Positions 1 through 6,223 of a stretch of 6,259 nt of DNA are shown in pieces. This DNA comes from an uncultured Prevotella sp. (GTDB taxonomy: Bacteria > Bacteroidota > Bacteroidia > Bacteroidales > Bacteroidaceae), in NCBI GenBank assembly GCA_900557035.1, contig USRA01000089.1:1-6259 (forward strand), written 5' to 3'. Both the position numbers and the translations under genes were made by a program. Within the stretch, counting starts at the first letter, position 1. Each line of letters opens with the position of its first letter. Below the pieces are notes generated by a model. That model was not told where the DNA came from. It searched no databases and was given only the letters and a program-made list of their open reading frames with translations.

Positions 1-49
1 GAAAGCCCTCAGACTTCTTAGCTGGGGCTGCTTGTTTTGTAGTTGCCAT
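1..49 (-). CDS. N-terminal fragment of a gene cut by the left edge (possibly ExbB/TolQ-like)
   Basis: An ATG at 49 on the minus strand opens a frame that stays open to the window edge, encoding MATTKQAAPAKKSEGF (16 codons). The start is Ala/Lys-rich and low in complexity, as is common for the cytoplasmic N-terminus of small membrane proteins. A probable promoter lies upstream at 186-193, after the stem-loop that ends the aminotransferase unit, and the AT-rich leader has no Shine-Dalgarno. Sixteen residues cannot identify a family. My recollection is that a MotA/TolQ/ExbB proton channel gene often follows this aminotransferase in Bacteroides and Prevotella, so that is the best guess, from context only. 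I am fairly sure it is a real gene start and unsure of the product. Confidence 0.55.
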   Translation of the reverse strand, partial: MATTKQAAPAKKSEGF

Positions 50-185
50 AATTTTTACTTTTTTAAATTATTAGTTAATAAATTATTAATATTTCTTTTT
101 TATTTCTCGCTCTATTGTAGTTGTTTTGTATGCCTAGTTTGTGTTGTCTTGAATAAACACGCTTAGGTTATCCAAATTCCCTTGG

Positions 186-193
186 CAAAGATA
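186..193 (-). promoter_or_regulatory. Probable -7 box (TATCTTTG) for the leftward gene at 49
   Basis: On the minus strand this reads TATCTTTG, a full match to the Bacteroidota -7 pattern TAnnTTTG. It lies just beyond the stem-loop at 237-265, where a new transcription unit would begin. No TTG is seen 19-21 bp upstream, so the -33 half is weak or absent. Transcription would start near 178 and leave a leader of about 130 nt, long for this group. Confidence 0.4.
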
Positions 194-236
194 ATAAATA
201 TTGAGAAACTATCGTCCTAATTAAGAAGTTTTAACG

Positions 237-265
237 AGATATTGGCTCATTTTTTGCCAATATCT
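237..265 (-). terminator. Stem-loop terminator after the aminotransferase gene, possibly bidirectional
   Basis: A perfect 10-bp inverted repeat (AGATATTGGC at 237-246, GCCAATATCT at 256-265) encloses a 9-nt loop. It begins 50 nt past the aminotransferase stop, where a terminator is expected. The T-rich tail is better on the plus strand (TTGCTTTTTTC after 265) than on the minus strand, where CGTTAAAACTTCTT follows. No plus-strand gene upstream needs it, so it is assigned to the minus-strand gene by position; it may work in both directions. Confidence 0.6.
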
Positions 266-314
266 TGCTTTTTTCTTACAAAGTTGACCTTTTTAGGACT
301 CTTTTCTCCTATTT

Positions 315-1508
315 TTATTTCAATTTGCTCAGAGCTTCCTTGATGCGGCGGATTGCCTCTACGATGTTTTCATCGCTTGTGGCATAGCTCATGCGGAAGC
401 AGTCTGGATCACCGAAGGCATCTCCACCTACTGTTGCTACGTGAGCCTCCTCCAGGAGGTACATTGCGAAATCTGTAGAGTTGTTGATGGTCTTCTCACC
501 ATTGCTCTTGCCGAAGTAGCTGTTGCACTTAGGGAAGAGATAAAAGGCACCCTGTGGCATATTGACCTCAAGTCCTGGTACCTCCTTGGCGAGCTTCACG
601 ATGAGGTTGCGGCGACGCTCGAAAGCTATGCGCATCTCCTCTACTGCACCCTGGTCGAGTGTGTAGGCTGCCTCAGCAGCCTTCTGGCTTACTGAGCAGG
701 TACCGCTGGTATATTGCCCCTGCAGCTTGTTGCAACCCTTGATGATCCACTCTGGACCTGCGAGGAAACCAATTCTCCATCCTGTCATGGCGTATGCCTT
801 GGATACACCATTGGCGATGATCACCTGCTCCTTCATGCCTGGCTCCTGTGCAATGCTGTGGTGCTTGCCAATATAGTTGATGTGCTCGTAGATCTCGTCT
901 GCCAAAACGAATACCTCTGGATGCTTCTTCAGAACCTCTGCCAGTGCAGCCAACTCCTCCTTGGAATATACACTTCCGGTAGGGTTGCTTGGTGAACAGA
1001 GAATGAGCATCTTGGTCTTCTCGGTGATTGCGTTCCCAAGCTGCTCGGCTGTCATCTTGAAGTCCTGGTCGAAACCTGCGTTCACGATGACTGGAGTACC
1101 GCCTGCCAACTTCACCATCTGTGGGTAGCTTACCCAGTATGGTGCAGGGATGATTACCTCGTCGCCAGGGTTTACGAGTGCCAGTACAGCGTTGCATACG
1201 CACTGCTTGCCACCGGTGCCCACGATTACCTCGTTGACTGTGTAGTCAAGTCCGTTTTCTTTTTTCAATTTGGCAACAATAGCTTTTCGCAAGTCAGGAT
1301 AACCAGGAACTGGTGAGTAACGTGAGAAGTTCTCATCAATAGCCTTCTTCGCAGCCTCCTTGATATTGTCTGGCGTGTTGAAGTCTGGTTCACCTACACT
1401 CATGTTAATTACATCGATACCCTGAGCTTTCATTTCACTACTCTTCTGTGACATCGCCAGCGTTGCTGATGGTGCCAATCTGTTAAGACGATCAGATAAT
1501 TGTGCCAT
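315..1508 (-). CDS. Pyridoxal phosphate-dependent aminotransferase, class I (aspartate aminotransferase type)
   Basis: This 397-residue, full-length protein is a fold-type I PLP aminotransferase of the subgroup that includes Thermus-type aspartate aminotransferase. It would move an amino group between an amino acid, probably aspartate, and a 2-oxo acid in the cytoplasm. Visible family motifs are the phosphate-binding GTGGK at 97-101, the ring-stacking Tyr124 in APYW, Asn175 in SNPTG, Asp204 and Tyr207 in ADEIY, the Schiff-base Lys237 in SKAYAMTGWR, and the substrate-carboxylate Arg372 in FRMSY. Lys101 directly after GTGG is typical of the Thermus-type subgroup, some members of which also act on prephenate, so the exact substrate is open. 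The ATG at 1508 fits the family N-terminus, and a -7 box lies about 30 bp upstream. It follows ribBA after a 113-bp gap holding a stem-loop and that box, so it can probably be transcribed separately. No residue expected at these motifs is missing. Confidence 0.96.
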   Translation of the reverse strand: MAQLSDRLNRLAPSATLAMSQKSSEMKAQGIDVINMSVGEPDFNTPDNIKEAAKKAIDENFSRYSPVPGYPDLRKAIVAKLKKENGLDYTVNEVIVGTGGKQCVCNAVLALVNPGDEVIIPAPYWVSYPQMVKLAGGTPVIVNAGFDQDFKMTAEQLGNAITEKTKMLILCSPSNPTGSVYSKEELAALAEVLKKHPEVFVLADEIYEHINYIGKHHSIAQEPGMKEQVIIANGVSKAYAMTGWRIGFLAGPEWIIKGCNKLQGQYTSGTCSVSQKAAEAAYTLDQGAVEEMRIAFERRRNLIVKLAKEVPGLEVNMPQGAFYLFPKCNSYFGKSNGEKTINNSTDFAMYLLEEAHVATVGGDAFGDPDCFRMSYATSDENIVEAIRRIKEALSKLK

Positions 1509-1538
1509 AATTCTATTTTATTGTTAATTAATCGAGTG

Positions 1539-1546
1539 CAAAATTA
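1539..1546 (-). promoter_or_regulatory. Probable -7 box (TAATTTTG) of the aminotransferase gene
   Basis: The minus strand reads TAATTTTG, matching TAnnTTTG, about 30 bp before the ATG at 1508. This predicts a start of transcription near 1532 and a short leader of roughly 25 nt. The -33 position carries no TTG, so the match is to one half-site only. Its place directly before the gene and past the stem-loop at 1579-1610 supports it. Confidence 0.5.
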
Positions 1547-1578
1547 AGCATTTTATTTCTTTTTCGGAAGAAAATTAT

Positions 1579-1610
1579 TCATTATTTCGCAGTTTGATGC
1601 AAAATAATAA
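1579..1610 (-). terminator. Stem-loop between ribBA and the aminotransferase gene (weak terminator or attenuator)
   Basis: Minus-strand RNA can form a hairpin from 1608-1599 (AUUAUUUUGC) and 1590-1581 (GCGAAAUAAU) around an 8-nt loop. That is ten pairs with one G-U wobble, extendable by two pairs on the outside. The odd pair is G-U in minus-strand RNA but A-C in plus-strand RNA, which favours function in the leftward direction. The stem is AT-rich and only a weak T-run follows (AATTTTCTT), so it may reduce read-through rather than stop it. Confidence 0.35.
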
Positions 1611-1621
1611 CATAATTTACA

Positions 1622-2833
1622 TTATCCGAGGTGCAAAGTGTGCCCCATGCGGTCTCTCTTGGTCTTGAGATAGCGCTCATTGTACTCATTTGGTACTACT
1701 TCTATAGGAACATTCTCTGTGATTTCGAGTCCGTAAGCCTCCAGCCCAACACGCTTTACAGGGTTGTTGGTGAGCAGGCGCATCTTGTGTACGCCGAGGT
1801 GGCGGAGCATCTGTGCCCCACATCCGTAGTCGCGCTCGTCTGGCTTGAAACCGAGGTGTACGTTGGCATCTACGGTATCGTATCCTTCTTCCTGCAACTT
1901 GTAGGCTGCTATCTTGTTCATCAATCCGATGCCTCGGCCTTCCTGCTGCATATAGATGACTACACCCTTGCCTGTTTTCTCGATCATCTGCATCGCCTTG
2001 TGCAGCTGCTGTCCGCAGTCGCATCGCTTGCTTCCGAGAATGTCGCCTGTGGCGCAAGATGAATGTACGCGGACCATGATGGGCTCATCTTCCTTCCATT
2101 CACCCTTGATGAGTGCCATGTGCTCAAGTCCGTTGCTTGCCTGGCGGAAAGGAATCAGACGGAAGTGTCCGTCTTCTGTAGGCATATCTACCTCTTCGCC
2201 CACCTCGATGAGCGATTCTTTCTTGAGTCGGTACTCAATCATATCCTTGATAGAGATAATCTTGAGGTTCCATTCCTTTGCCATCTCCATCAACTGTGGT
2301 AGGCGTGCCATGGTTCCATCTTCGTTCATAATCTCCATAAGGGCGCCTGCTGGATAGAGTCCTGCCATTCTGCAGAGGTCGATGGCAGCCTCGGTATGTC
2401 CGCTTCTTCTCAATACACCGTTGTCCTGGGCATAGAGAGGATTGATGTGACCTGGGCGGCCGAATGTCTGTGGGGTAGATGCCGGATCGGCGAGTGCCTT
2501 GATAGTCTCTGCACGGTCGTGGGCTGATACTCCTGTTGAGCAACCCTCCAGCTTATCCACAGTAATAGTGAATGGGGTGCCGAGCATAGATGTGTTGTCT
2601 GATACCTGGTGAGGCAAGTCGAGTTCCTCGCATCGGCTCAGGGTGATAGGGGCACAGAGCACACCTCTTGCGTTCTTGAGCATGAAGTTTACCTTCTCTG
2701 CGTCGATTTTCTCAGCGGCGATGATGAGGTCGCCCTCGTTTTCGCGATCTTCGTCATCTACAACGATGACAAACTTACCTTCCTGGAAGTCCTTTACTGC
2801 ATCTTCGATGCTATTGAGTTTAATATCTGCCAT
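1622..2833 (-). CDS. ribBA: Bifunctional 3,4-dihydroxy-2-butanone-4-phosphate synthase / GTP cyclohydrolase II
   Basis: This 403-residue cytoplasmic enzyme supplies both branches of riboflavin synthesis. The N-terminal RibB domain (about 1-204) makes dihydroxybutanone phosphate from ribulose 5-phosphate; the C-terminal RibA domain (about 206-403) opens GTP to the pyrimidine precursor. The RibB part shows the acidic metal-binding stretch [10 protein letters not shown] (26-35) and [10 protein letters not shown] (144-153) with His146 and Glu148. The RibA part shows zinc ligands Cys260, Cys271 and Cys273, the QEGRGIGL segment (297-304), DERDYGCG (332-339), and LTNNPVK (354-360). Both domains look intact and of usual length. 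The ATG at 2833 begins directly in the RibB fold, 20 bp after the permease stop, so it is probably co-transcribed with the permease. The 20-bp gap leaves no room for an FMN riboswitch, and no Shine-Dalgarno is evident. Confidence 0.98.
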   Translation of the reverse strand: MADIKLNSIEDAVKDFQEGKFVIVVDDEDRENEGDLIIAAEKIDAEKVNFMLKNARGVLCAPITLSRCEELDLPHQVSDNTSMLGTPFTITVDKLEGCSTGVSAHDRAETIKALADPASTPQTFGRPGHINPLYAQDNGVLRRSGHTEAAIDLCRMAGLYPAGALMEIMNEDGTMARLPQLMEMAKEWNLKIISIKDMIEYRLKKESLIEVGEEVDMPTEDGHFRLIPFRQASNGLEHMALIKGEWKEDEPIMVRVHSSCATGDILGSKRCDCGQQLHKAMQMIEKTGKGVVIYMQQEGRGIGLMNKIAAYKLQEEGYDTVDANVHLGFKPDERDYGCGAQMLRHLGVHKMRLLTNNPVKRVGLEAYGLEITENVPIEVVPNEYNERYLKTKRDRMGHTLHLG

Positions 2834-2853
2834 TTGTTTGATACTTTTTATAG

Positions 2854-4743
2854 TTACATTTCCTTTATCTGACTGATGATGTTTGCGTTACTCTGCCTGA
2901 TGGTGTTCAGGTCTCGGTAGAGTCGGATTCTGAATCGCCACATTCTCAGGTAGAGTGCGATGCCCACAGGTACGATGATGGCTGCAAGGATGTTGAGCCA
3001 CTGACGTTCTAATGGGCGGGTATGAGCCTTCGTCGCAAGAATAGGGTAGAGGTTGAGGTTGTGAAGGATGACCTTGTTCTTGGTATTGGTCAGATCCTCT
3101 ATCACGTTTTCAAGCTCATTGCTAATGCGCTCAATCTCGTTGTCGGGCTGGTATTTGAAGAACACATTGATGAAGTTTGGAAGCTTCTTCAGCTCGTGTA
3201 CCTTATTATATATATAGATGTCGCTGTTGAGCTTTTCCAGTCGCTGTGCATCTTCTGCATATTTCGGCTCTTCGATGATGACCTCCTTGCCGAAGACGTG
3301 GCGTTTGATACGGAGACCGAGCAGTTTCATGAAGAACATCTTATACATCTCCATATTGAACACCGTAGAGTCGTTGGTAGCCTTGTAGGTGACGAATATG
3401 GCGATTGGTGCCAGTACGGCTGGAGCCAGTCCTTGACCGAACCAGATGGTCCAGGTTCCCAATCTCGACATTCGGTAGCCCGTATTATCAAGGATGTAGA
3501 AGATAATGAACACGAATACGGAGATGATGACCGGGAATCCCAATCCACCCTTTCTGATGATGGCACCTAGTGGGGCTCCGATGAAGAAGAAGATCAGGCA
3601 GGAGAGTGCCAGCGTGAACTTCTTGATTGCTTCTATCTTGTGTTGCCTGATGATATAGTCGGCATCACTCGTAACCATTGCCTTGAAGTTAAGGTCGGTG
3701 AGCTCCTGCTGTGCTGTCATCTGTGCATCATTGAGTGCCCGGAGTTTCTTGTCGTTCGAGAGCTTATTATATAAGGTGTCAAAATTCTCCGTTTGTCCCT
3801 TCTTGATTTCTTTCAGCGAATCTGCCTTGTTTACCTGCGTCGTGCGGTAGAATCGGGCATTTGCCTCCGAAAGATAGTTCTTTCCTATGGAATCATACAG
3901 TCCGTTGATGGAGTCGATGGAGTGGAAGATCTCCGACAGACCTTTTCCCTTGGCATTGTTGGCAAGCGACGAGGCATCGGTAAGGTTGAAGTCGGCATCA
4001 AAGTCGAGCACGATCTTCTTGGAAACGAAGGTTTCTCTTCTGTATGGAACGGCAGCGCTGTTGCCGAATTCACTGCTCTTCATATTCTCAAACCATTCTC
4101 CGCTGTAAAGACTCAGCACGAGGTGCTTCTTCTCGGCTGTACTTTGCAGCATTCCCGAGTCGGCAAGGATGATGGCGGCATCTTCGTAGCTGTCTGTCAT
4201 GCGATAGATCATGATGCCGTAGAGCTTTCCTGTATTCAGGTCCTTCTTCTGCACGTAGAGATTGCAGTTTGGGATTCCGTCGTAGAAGATGCCTTCCGGG
4301 ATTTCCAGTTCCGGACTCTTCTGCTTCATGGAGATGAGGAGCTGAGCCAGCTTTTGGTTGGAGTGTGGACCAACATTGTTCTGGAAGTAGAAGGAACCGA
4401 ACATGATGATGACGGTGATGACGATAAGCGAGCGGAAAGCCTGCATCAGAGAGATGCCGGCAGCCTTGATGGCAGTGAGCTCTGAACTTTCGCCGAGATT
4501 ACCGAAAGTCATCAGTGAGGAGAGGAGGATGGCAAGCGGCAAAGCCTGCGGTACGAGCATCAGGCCCATGTACCAGAAGAACTGCGCCATCACGTCCATC
4601 GAGATTCCCTTTCCGATGAGATCGTCGATATATCGCCACAGGAACTGCATCATCAGCACAAACTGGCAGATGAAGAAGGTTCCCATGAAGAGAAGTCCAA
4701 ATTGCTTGGCTATAAATATGTCTAATTTCTTAATTCTAAGCAT
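2854..4743 (-). CDS. LptF/LptG (YjgP/YjgQ) family lipopolysaccharide export permease, enlarged form
   Basis: This 629-residue inner membrane protein belongs to the permease family that, with LptB, pulls lipopolysaccharide from the inner membrane and passes it to the periplasmic Lpt bridge. The N-terminus ([14 protein letters not shown]) and the [17 protein letters not shown] segment (80-96) are typical. Membrane segments lie at about 16-36, 55-78 and 105-122, then a periplasmic region at about 123-372, then about 376-396, 402-420 and 433-453. It is far longer than the roughly 360 residues of E. coli LptF or LptG: the periplasmic part is larger, and about 175 residues follow the sixth segment, with a charged helical stretch (about 495-560) and a likely seventh segment (about 582-600). 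I chose the ATG at 4743 because an upstream TTG at 4809 sits inside the -7 box and would not be transcribed; ATGs at 4776 and 4773 remain possible. LptF and LptG cannot be told apart here. It leads the operon with ribBA. Confidence 0.92.
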   Translation of the reverse strand: MLRIKKLDIFIAKQFGLLFMGTFFICQFVLMMQFLWRYIDDLIGKGISMDVMAQFFWYMGLMLVPQALPLAILLSSLMTFGNLGESSELTAIKAAGISLMQAFRSLIVITVIIMFGSFYFQNNVGPHSNQKLAQLLISMKQKSPELEIPEGIFYDGIPNCNLYVQKKDLNTGKLYGIMIYRMTDSYEDAAIILADSGMLQSTAEKKHLVLSLYSGEWFENMKSSEFGNSAAVPYRRETFVSKKIVLDFDADFNLTDASSLANNAKGKGLSEIFHSIDSINGLYDSIGKNYLSEANARFYRTTQVNKADSLKEIKKGQTENFDTLYNKLSNDKKLRALNDAQMTAQQELTDLNFKAMVTSDADYIIRQHKIEAIKKFTLALSCLIFFFIGAPLGAIIRKGGLGFPVIISVFVFIIFYILDNTGYRMSRLGTWTIWFGQGLAPAVLAPIAIFVTYKATNDSTVFNMEMYKMFFMKLLGLRIKRHVFGKEVIIEEPKYAEDAQRLEKLNSDIYIYNKVHELKKLPNFINVFFKYQPDNEIERISNELENVIEDLTNTKNKVILHNLNLYPILATKAHTRPLERQWLNILAAIIVPVGIALYLRMWRFRIRLYRDLNTIRQSNANIISQIKEM

Positions 4744-4806
4744 TTCTTTTTTTCTAGTAAGCTGTTTTCTCATCATTTCGAGGTGAACAGCTATCGTTTC
4801 AGCCTG

Positions 4807-4814
4807 CAAAGTTA
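4807..4814 (-). promoter_or_regulatory. Probable -7 box (TAACTTTG) of the permease-ribBA operon
   Basis: The minus strand reads TAACTTTG followed by CA, a very typical Bacteroidota -7 element. Transcription would begin near 4800, giving a leader of about 57 nt before the ATG at 4743. The -33 region carries no TTG at the expected distance. The box lies in an A/T-tract-rich stretch and decides the gene start, since an in-frame TTG at 4809 overlaps it. Confidence 0.6.
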
Positions 4815-4936
4815 CACAAAAAAATTAGAAATCCTTTCTTTTTCGCTTTTTTTATATATATAATAGGTGTAAATAGGTCGGAATTTGAGCAAAAAAAAGA
4901 AAAAACAAACTTTTTTTGAAAAATTCTCCGAAAAAA

Positions 4937-4968
4937 TTTGGTGGAATCAAATAATTGTTGTACCTTTG
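4937..4968 (+). promoter_or_regulatory. Well-matched Bacteroidota promoter driving the tRNA gene
   Basis: TTTG at 4937-4940 and TACCTTTG at 4961-4968 are separated by exactly 20 bp, a full match to the -33/-7 consensus. Transcription would start near 4975, about 25 nt before the tRNA 5' end, leaving a short leader for RNase P to remove. It faces away from the permease promoter at 4807-4814; long A- and T-tracts lie between the two and may make the DNA curved. Confidence 0.8.
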
Positions 4969-4999
4969 CACCCGCAAATCAGAAATGACTTGTAAGGAT

Positions 5000-5073
5000 G
5001 GCGGGATAGCTCAGCTGGTTAGAGCGTCGGATTCATAATCCGGAGGTCGAGGGATCGTGGCCCCCTCCCGCTA
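5000..5073 (+). tRNA. tRNA with CAT anticodon, probably elongator tRNA-Met
   Basis: A 74-nt cloverleaf fits well except in the T-arm. The acceptor is 5000-5006 with 5066-5072 (seven pairs, a G-U at the end) and the discriminator is A5073. The D-arm stem is GCTC/GAGC with GG in the loop. The anticodon arm is 5027-5043 with loop TTCATAA and anticodon CAT at 5034-5036. The variable loop has five nt. CCA is not encoded (ACA follows the T). The T-arm is odd: its stem GAGGG/CCCCC has an A-C mismatch, and its loop reads ATCGTGG instead of the usual TTCGANN, with positions 54 and 58 changed from T and A to A and T. A lysidine-modified tRNA-Ile also has a CAT gene anticodon, so Met is likely but not certain. 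The initiator is unlikely because the three G-C pairs usual at the anticodon end of its stem are absent. Its own promoter and terminator suggest a single-gene unit. Confidence 0.88.
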
Positions 5074-5078
5074 CATTG

Positions 5079-5109
5079 AGACACTAACTTTTTAGTTAGT
5101 GTCTTTTTT
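5079..5109 (+). terminator. Intrinsic terminator of the tRNA transcript
   Basis: An 11-bp perfect stem (AGACACTAACT at 5079-5089, AGTTAGTGTCT at 5094-5104) with a TTTT loop runs straight into a T-run (5104-5109). It begins six nt after the tRNA discriminator base. This is a textbook Rho-independent terminator and implies the transcript carries only the tRNA. Confidence 0.93.
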
Positions 5110-5120
5110 GTGCGCCAAAC

Positions 5121-5280
5121 TTTTCCACATTTTTCCACAAAAGTCTTGATAAAGTTTTCCACAGGGGTGTTGATAACTGTGGAAAAGAAATATAAGTGCT
5201 TGATAATCAGTTTAGCCTTGTTCGGATAACGATTGTTGATAACCAAATCTGCTAGAAGTTCTTCACATTTTTTATCCATA
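5121..5280. other. Cluster of DnaA-box-like repeats; candidate replication origin
   Basis: TTTTCCACA occurs at 5121-5129, 5131-5139 and 5155-5163, and inverted at 5178-5186. It differs at one base from the common DnaA box TTATCCACA. The first two copies are exactly 10 bp apart, one helical turn; the last two form an inverted pair around 14 bp. TTGATAA occurs four times, at 5146-5152, 5170-5176, 5200-5206 and 5236-5242. TTATCCATA at 5272-5280 is a further near-box. The stretch is AT-rich, non-coding, and lies between a tRNA terminator and the promoter of the regulator gene. Protein genes to its left run leftward and the one to its right runs rightward, as expected at an origin. A regulatory region bound by DnaA would look the same, so the origin call is inference; the repeats themselves are plain in the sequence. 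Confidence 0.5.
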
Positions 5281-5286
5281 CATTTC

Positions 5287-5317
5287 TTGCATTTTTCAAA
5301 AATAAATAGTAATTTTG
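5287..5317 (+). promoter_or_regulatory. Promoter of the AraC-family regulator gene
   Basis: TTG at 5287-5289 and TAATTTTG at 5310-5317 are separated by 20 bp, matching both halves of the Bacteroidota consensus. Transcription would start near 5324 and leave a leader of about 19 nt before the ATG at 5343. The DnaA-box-like repeats end just upstream, so a protein bound there could affect this promoter. Confidence 0.72.
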
Positions 5318-5342
5318 CCCTCAACTAAAAATTTGGGTCTTT

Positions 5343-6191
5343 ATGAAGCAGCAACAAGTTTATAATTTGAAAGAGTTTGCCGCTCGACACCATCTTGAAA
5401 GTATCTTTGGGGCTTATGCCGTACATATTTATATAGACGATCTATGCGAAAAGGATTTTATAGAGATGGCTCAAGAGCGCACCCTATTCACGAAACTCGT
5501 GTTGGTGACCAAGGGAAACATCAATATGGGGGTACTTCAGCAAGGTACTGAAGCCAATGATTCCGACAGGACGTTTTCGGCAGGTGAATTGCTGGTCGTT
5601 TCGCCCAAGCATGTCATTGCTTTTTCCGAGATGTCGGCGGATTTTGAGGCAGAGTGCATCCTGGTGGATGAGGAGATTACGGCCGATGTGGTGTATCAGT
5701 TATCGGATGACAAGCAGAAAGCTGCCATCGATATCTTTCACATGATTCGTGATATCGTGCGTCATCAGCACATCTACAAGGTAGAGATGATCCAGTCGAT
5801 GGTGAATGTTTTGAAGCTTCTGGTTTCGGAACTTCCTTACGAGAATGTATCGGTGACTCGCGATTTGCGCCACAAGAAGGAAGTTTATGAGATTTTCCTT
5901 CATCTTCTGTATCGTCATTTCAAGACCGAGCGGCAGATCAGGTTCTATGCCGACAAGTTGAATGTCTCGGCACCTTATCTTTCCAGGATGATCAAGGATA
6001 TTTCGGGAACCACCGTGAATGACCACATCACCTCCCTGCTTTATAAGGAAATCTGCAATCTCCTGAAGCAATCGGATATGACTATGGGAGAAATAGCAAA
6101 TCATCTTCATTTCAGCGATCAGAGTGCTATGACAAATTTCTTTAAGATGAGAGCGGGAATGACGCCGCTGGCATATCGGAACCAAGGCTGA
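5343..6191 (+). CDS. AraC-family transcriptional regulator
   Basis: This 282-residue protein is a one-component regulator expected to bind DNA in the cytoplasm. The C-terminal AraC domain spans about 182-281. Its first helix-turn-helix is in RQIRFYADKLNVSAPYLSRM (197-216) and its second in TMGEIANHLHFSDQSAMTNF (247-266), followed by the usual F-K-x-R-x-G-M-T-P-x-x-Y-R ending (267-279). The N-terminal part (about 20-110) is predicted to be the cupin-like sensing half, with beta-rich segments such as KLVLVTKGNINMGV and GELLVVSPKHVIAF; a helical linker (about 120-165) would carry dimer contacts. The ligand cannot be read from the sequence. The ATG at 5343 lies about 19 nt after the predicted transcription start and has no clear Shine-Dalgarno. 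A promoter 2 bp after its stop leads into an unseen plus-strand gene, a possible target, though AraC-type regulators also act at distant sites. I do not recognise a named member. Confidence 0.93.
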   Translation: MKQQQVYNLKEFAARHHLESIFGAYAVHIYIDDLCEKDFIEMAQERTLFTKLVLVTKGNINMGVLQQGTEANDSDRTFSAGELLVVSPKHVIAFSEMSADFEAECILVDEEITADVVYQLSDDKQKAAIDIFHMIRDIVRHQHIYKVEMIQSMVNVLKLLVSELPYENVSVTRDLRHKKEVYEIFLHLLYRHFKTERQIRFYADKLNVSAPYLSRMIKDISGTTVNDHITSLLYKEICNLLKQSDMTMGEIANHLHFSDQSAMTNFFKMRAGMTPLAYRNQG

Positions 6192-6193
6192 TG

Positions 6194-6223
6194 TTGAAGG
6201 CTTTTGCCCTTACTATTATATTT
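6194..6223 (+). promoter_or_regulatory. Promoter for a plus-strand gene beyond the right edge
   Basis: TTG at 6194-6196 and TATATTTG at 6216-6223 are separated by 19 bp, matching both halves of the Bacteroidota consensus. The -33 element begins 2 bp after the regulator's stop. Transcription would start near 6230; the last 30 bases are AT-rich and contain no start codon that can be followed, so they look like a leader. Confidence 0.7.

Noticed and set aside
2834..2853. Possible FMN riboswitch before ribBA
   Set aside because: The gap to the preceding gene is only 20 bp, far too short for the element.
3793..4485. A 230-residue plus-strand frame inside the permease gene
   Set aside because: It is the antisense shadow of a clear conserved gene; its sequence has no family motif and no promoter precedes it. 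The same holds for the long frames opposite the aminotransferase and ribBA genes.
4850..4936. A/T-tracts and a TATATATA run between the divergent promoters, considered as a repeat or protein-binding array
   Set aside because: These are simple homopolymer tracts without a regular unit; they are adequately explained as AT-rich promoter DNA, perhaps curved.
5000..5110. tRNA gene as an integration site for a mobile element
   Set aside because: No integrase, no direct repeat of the tRNA 3' end and no change in base composition are seen in the window; the tRNA is followed by its own terminator.
5155..5186. The inverted TTTTCCACA pair as a Rho-independent terminator
   Set aside because: The loop is 14 nt, no T-run follows on either strand, and a much better terminator lies just upstream at 5079-5109.
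5019..5324. A 101-residue minus-strand reading frame spanning the tRNA and the repeat cluster
   Set aside because: It runs through a well-formed tRNA and its terminator on the opposite strand, resembles no protein family I know, and its Lys/Ile-rich sequence is what AT-rich non-coding DNA gives.
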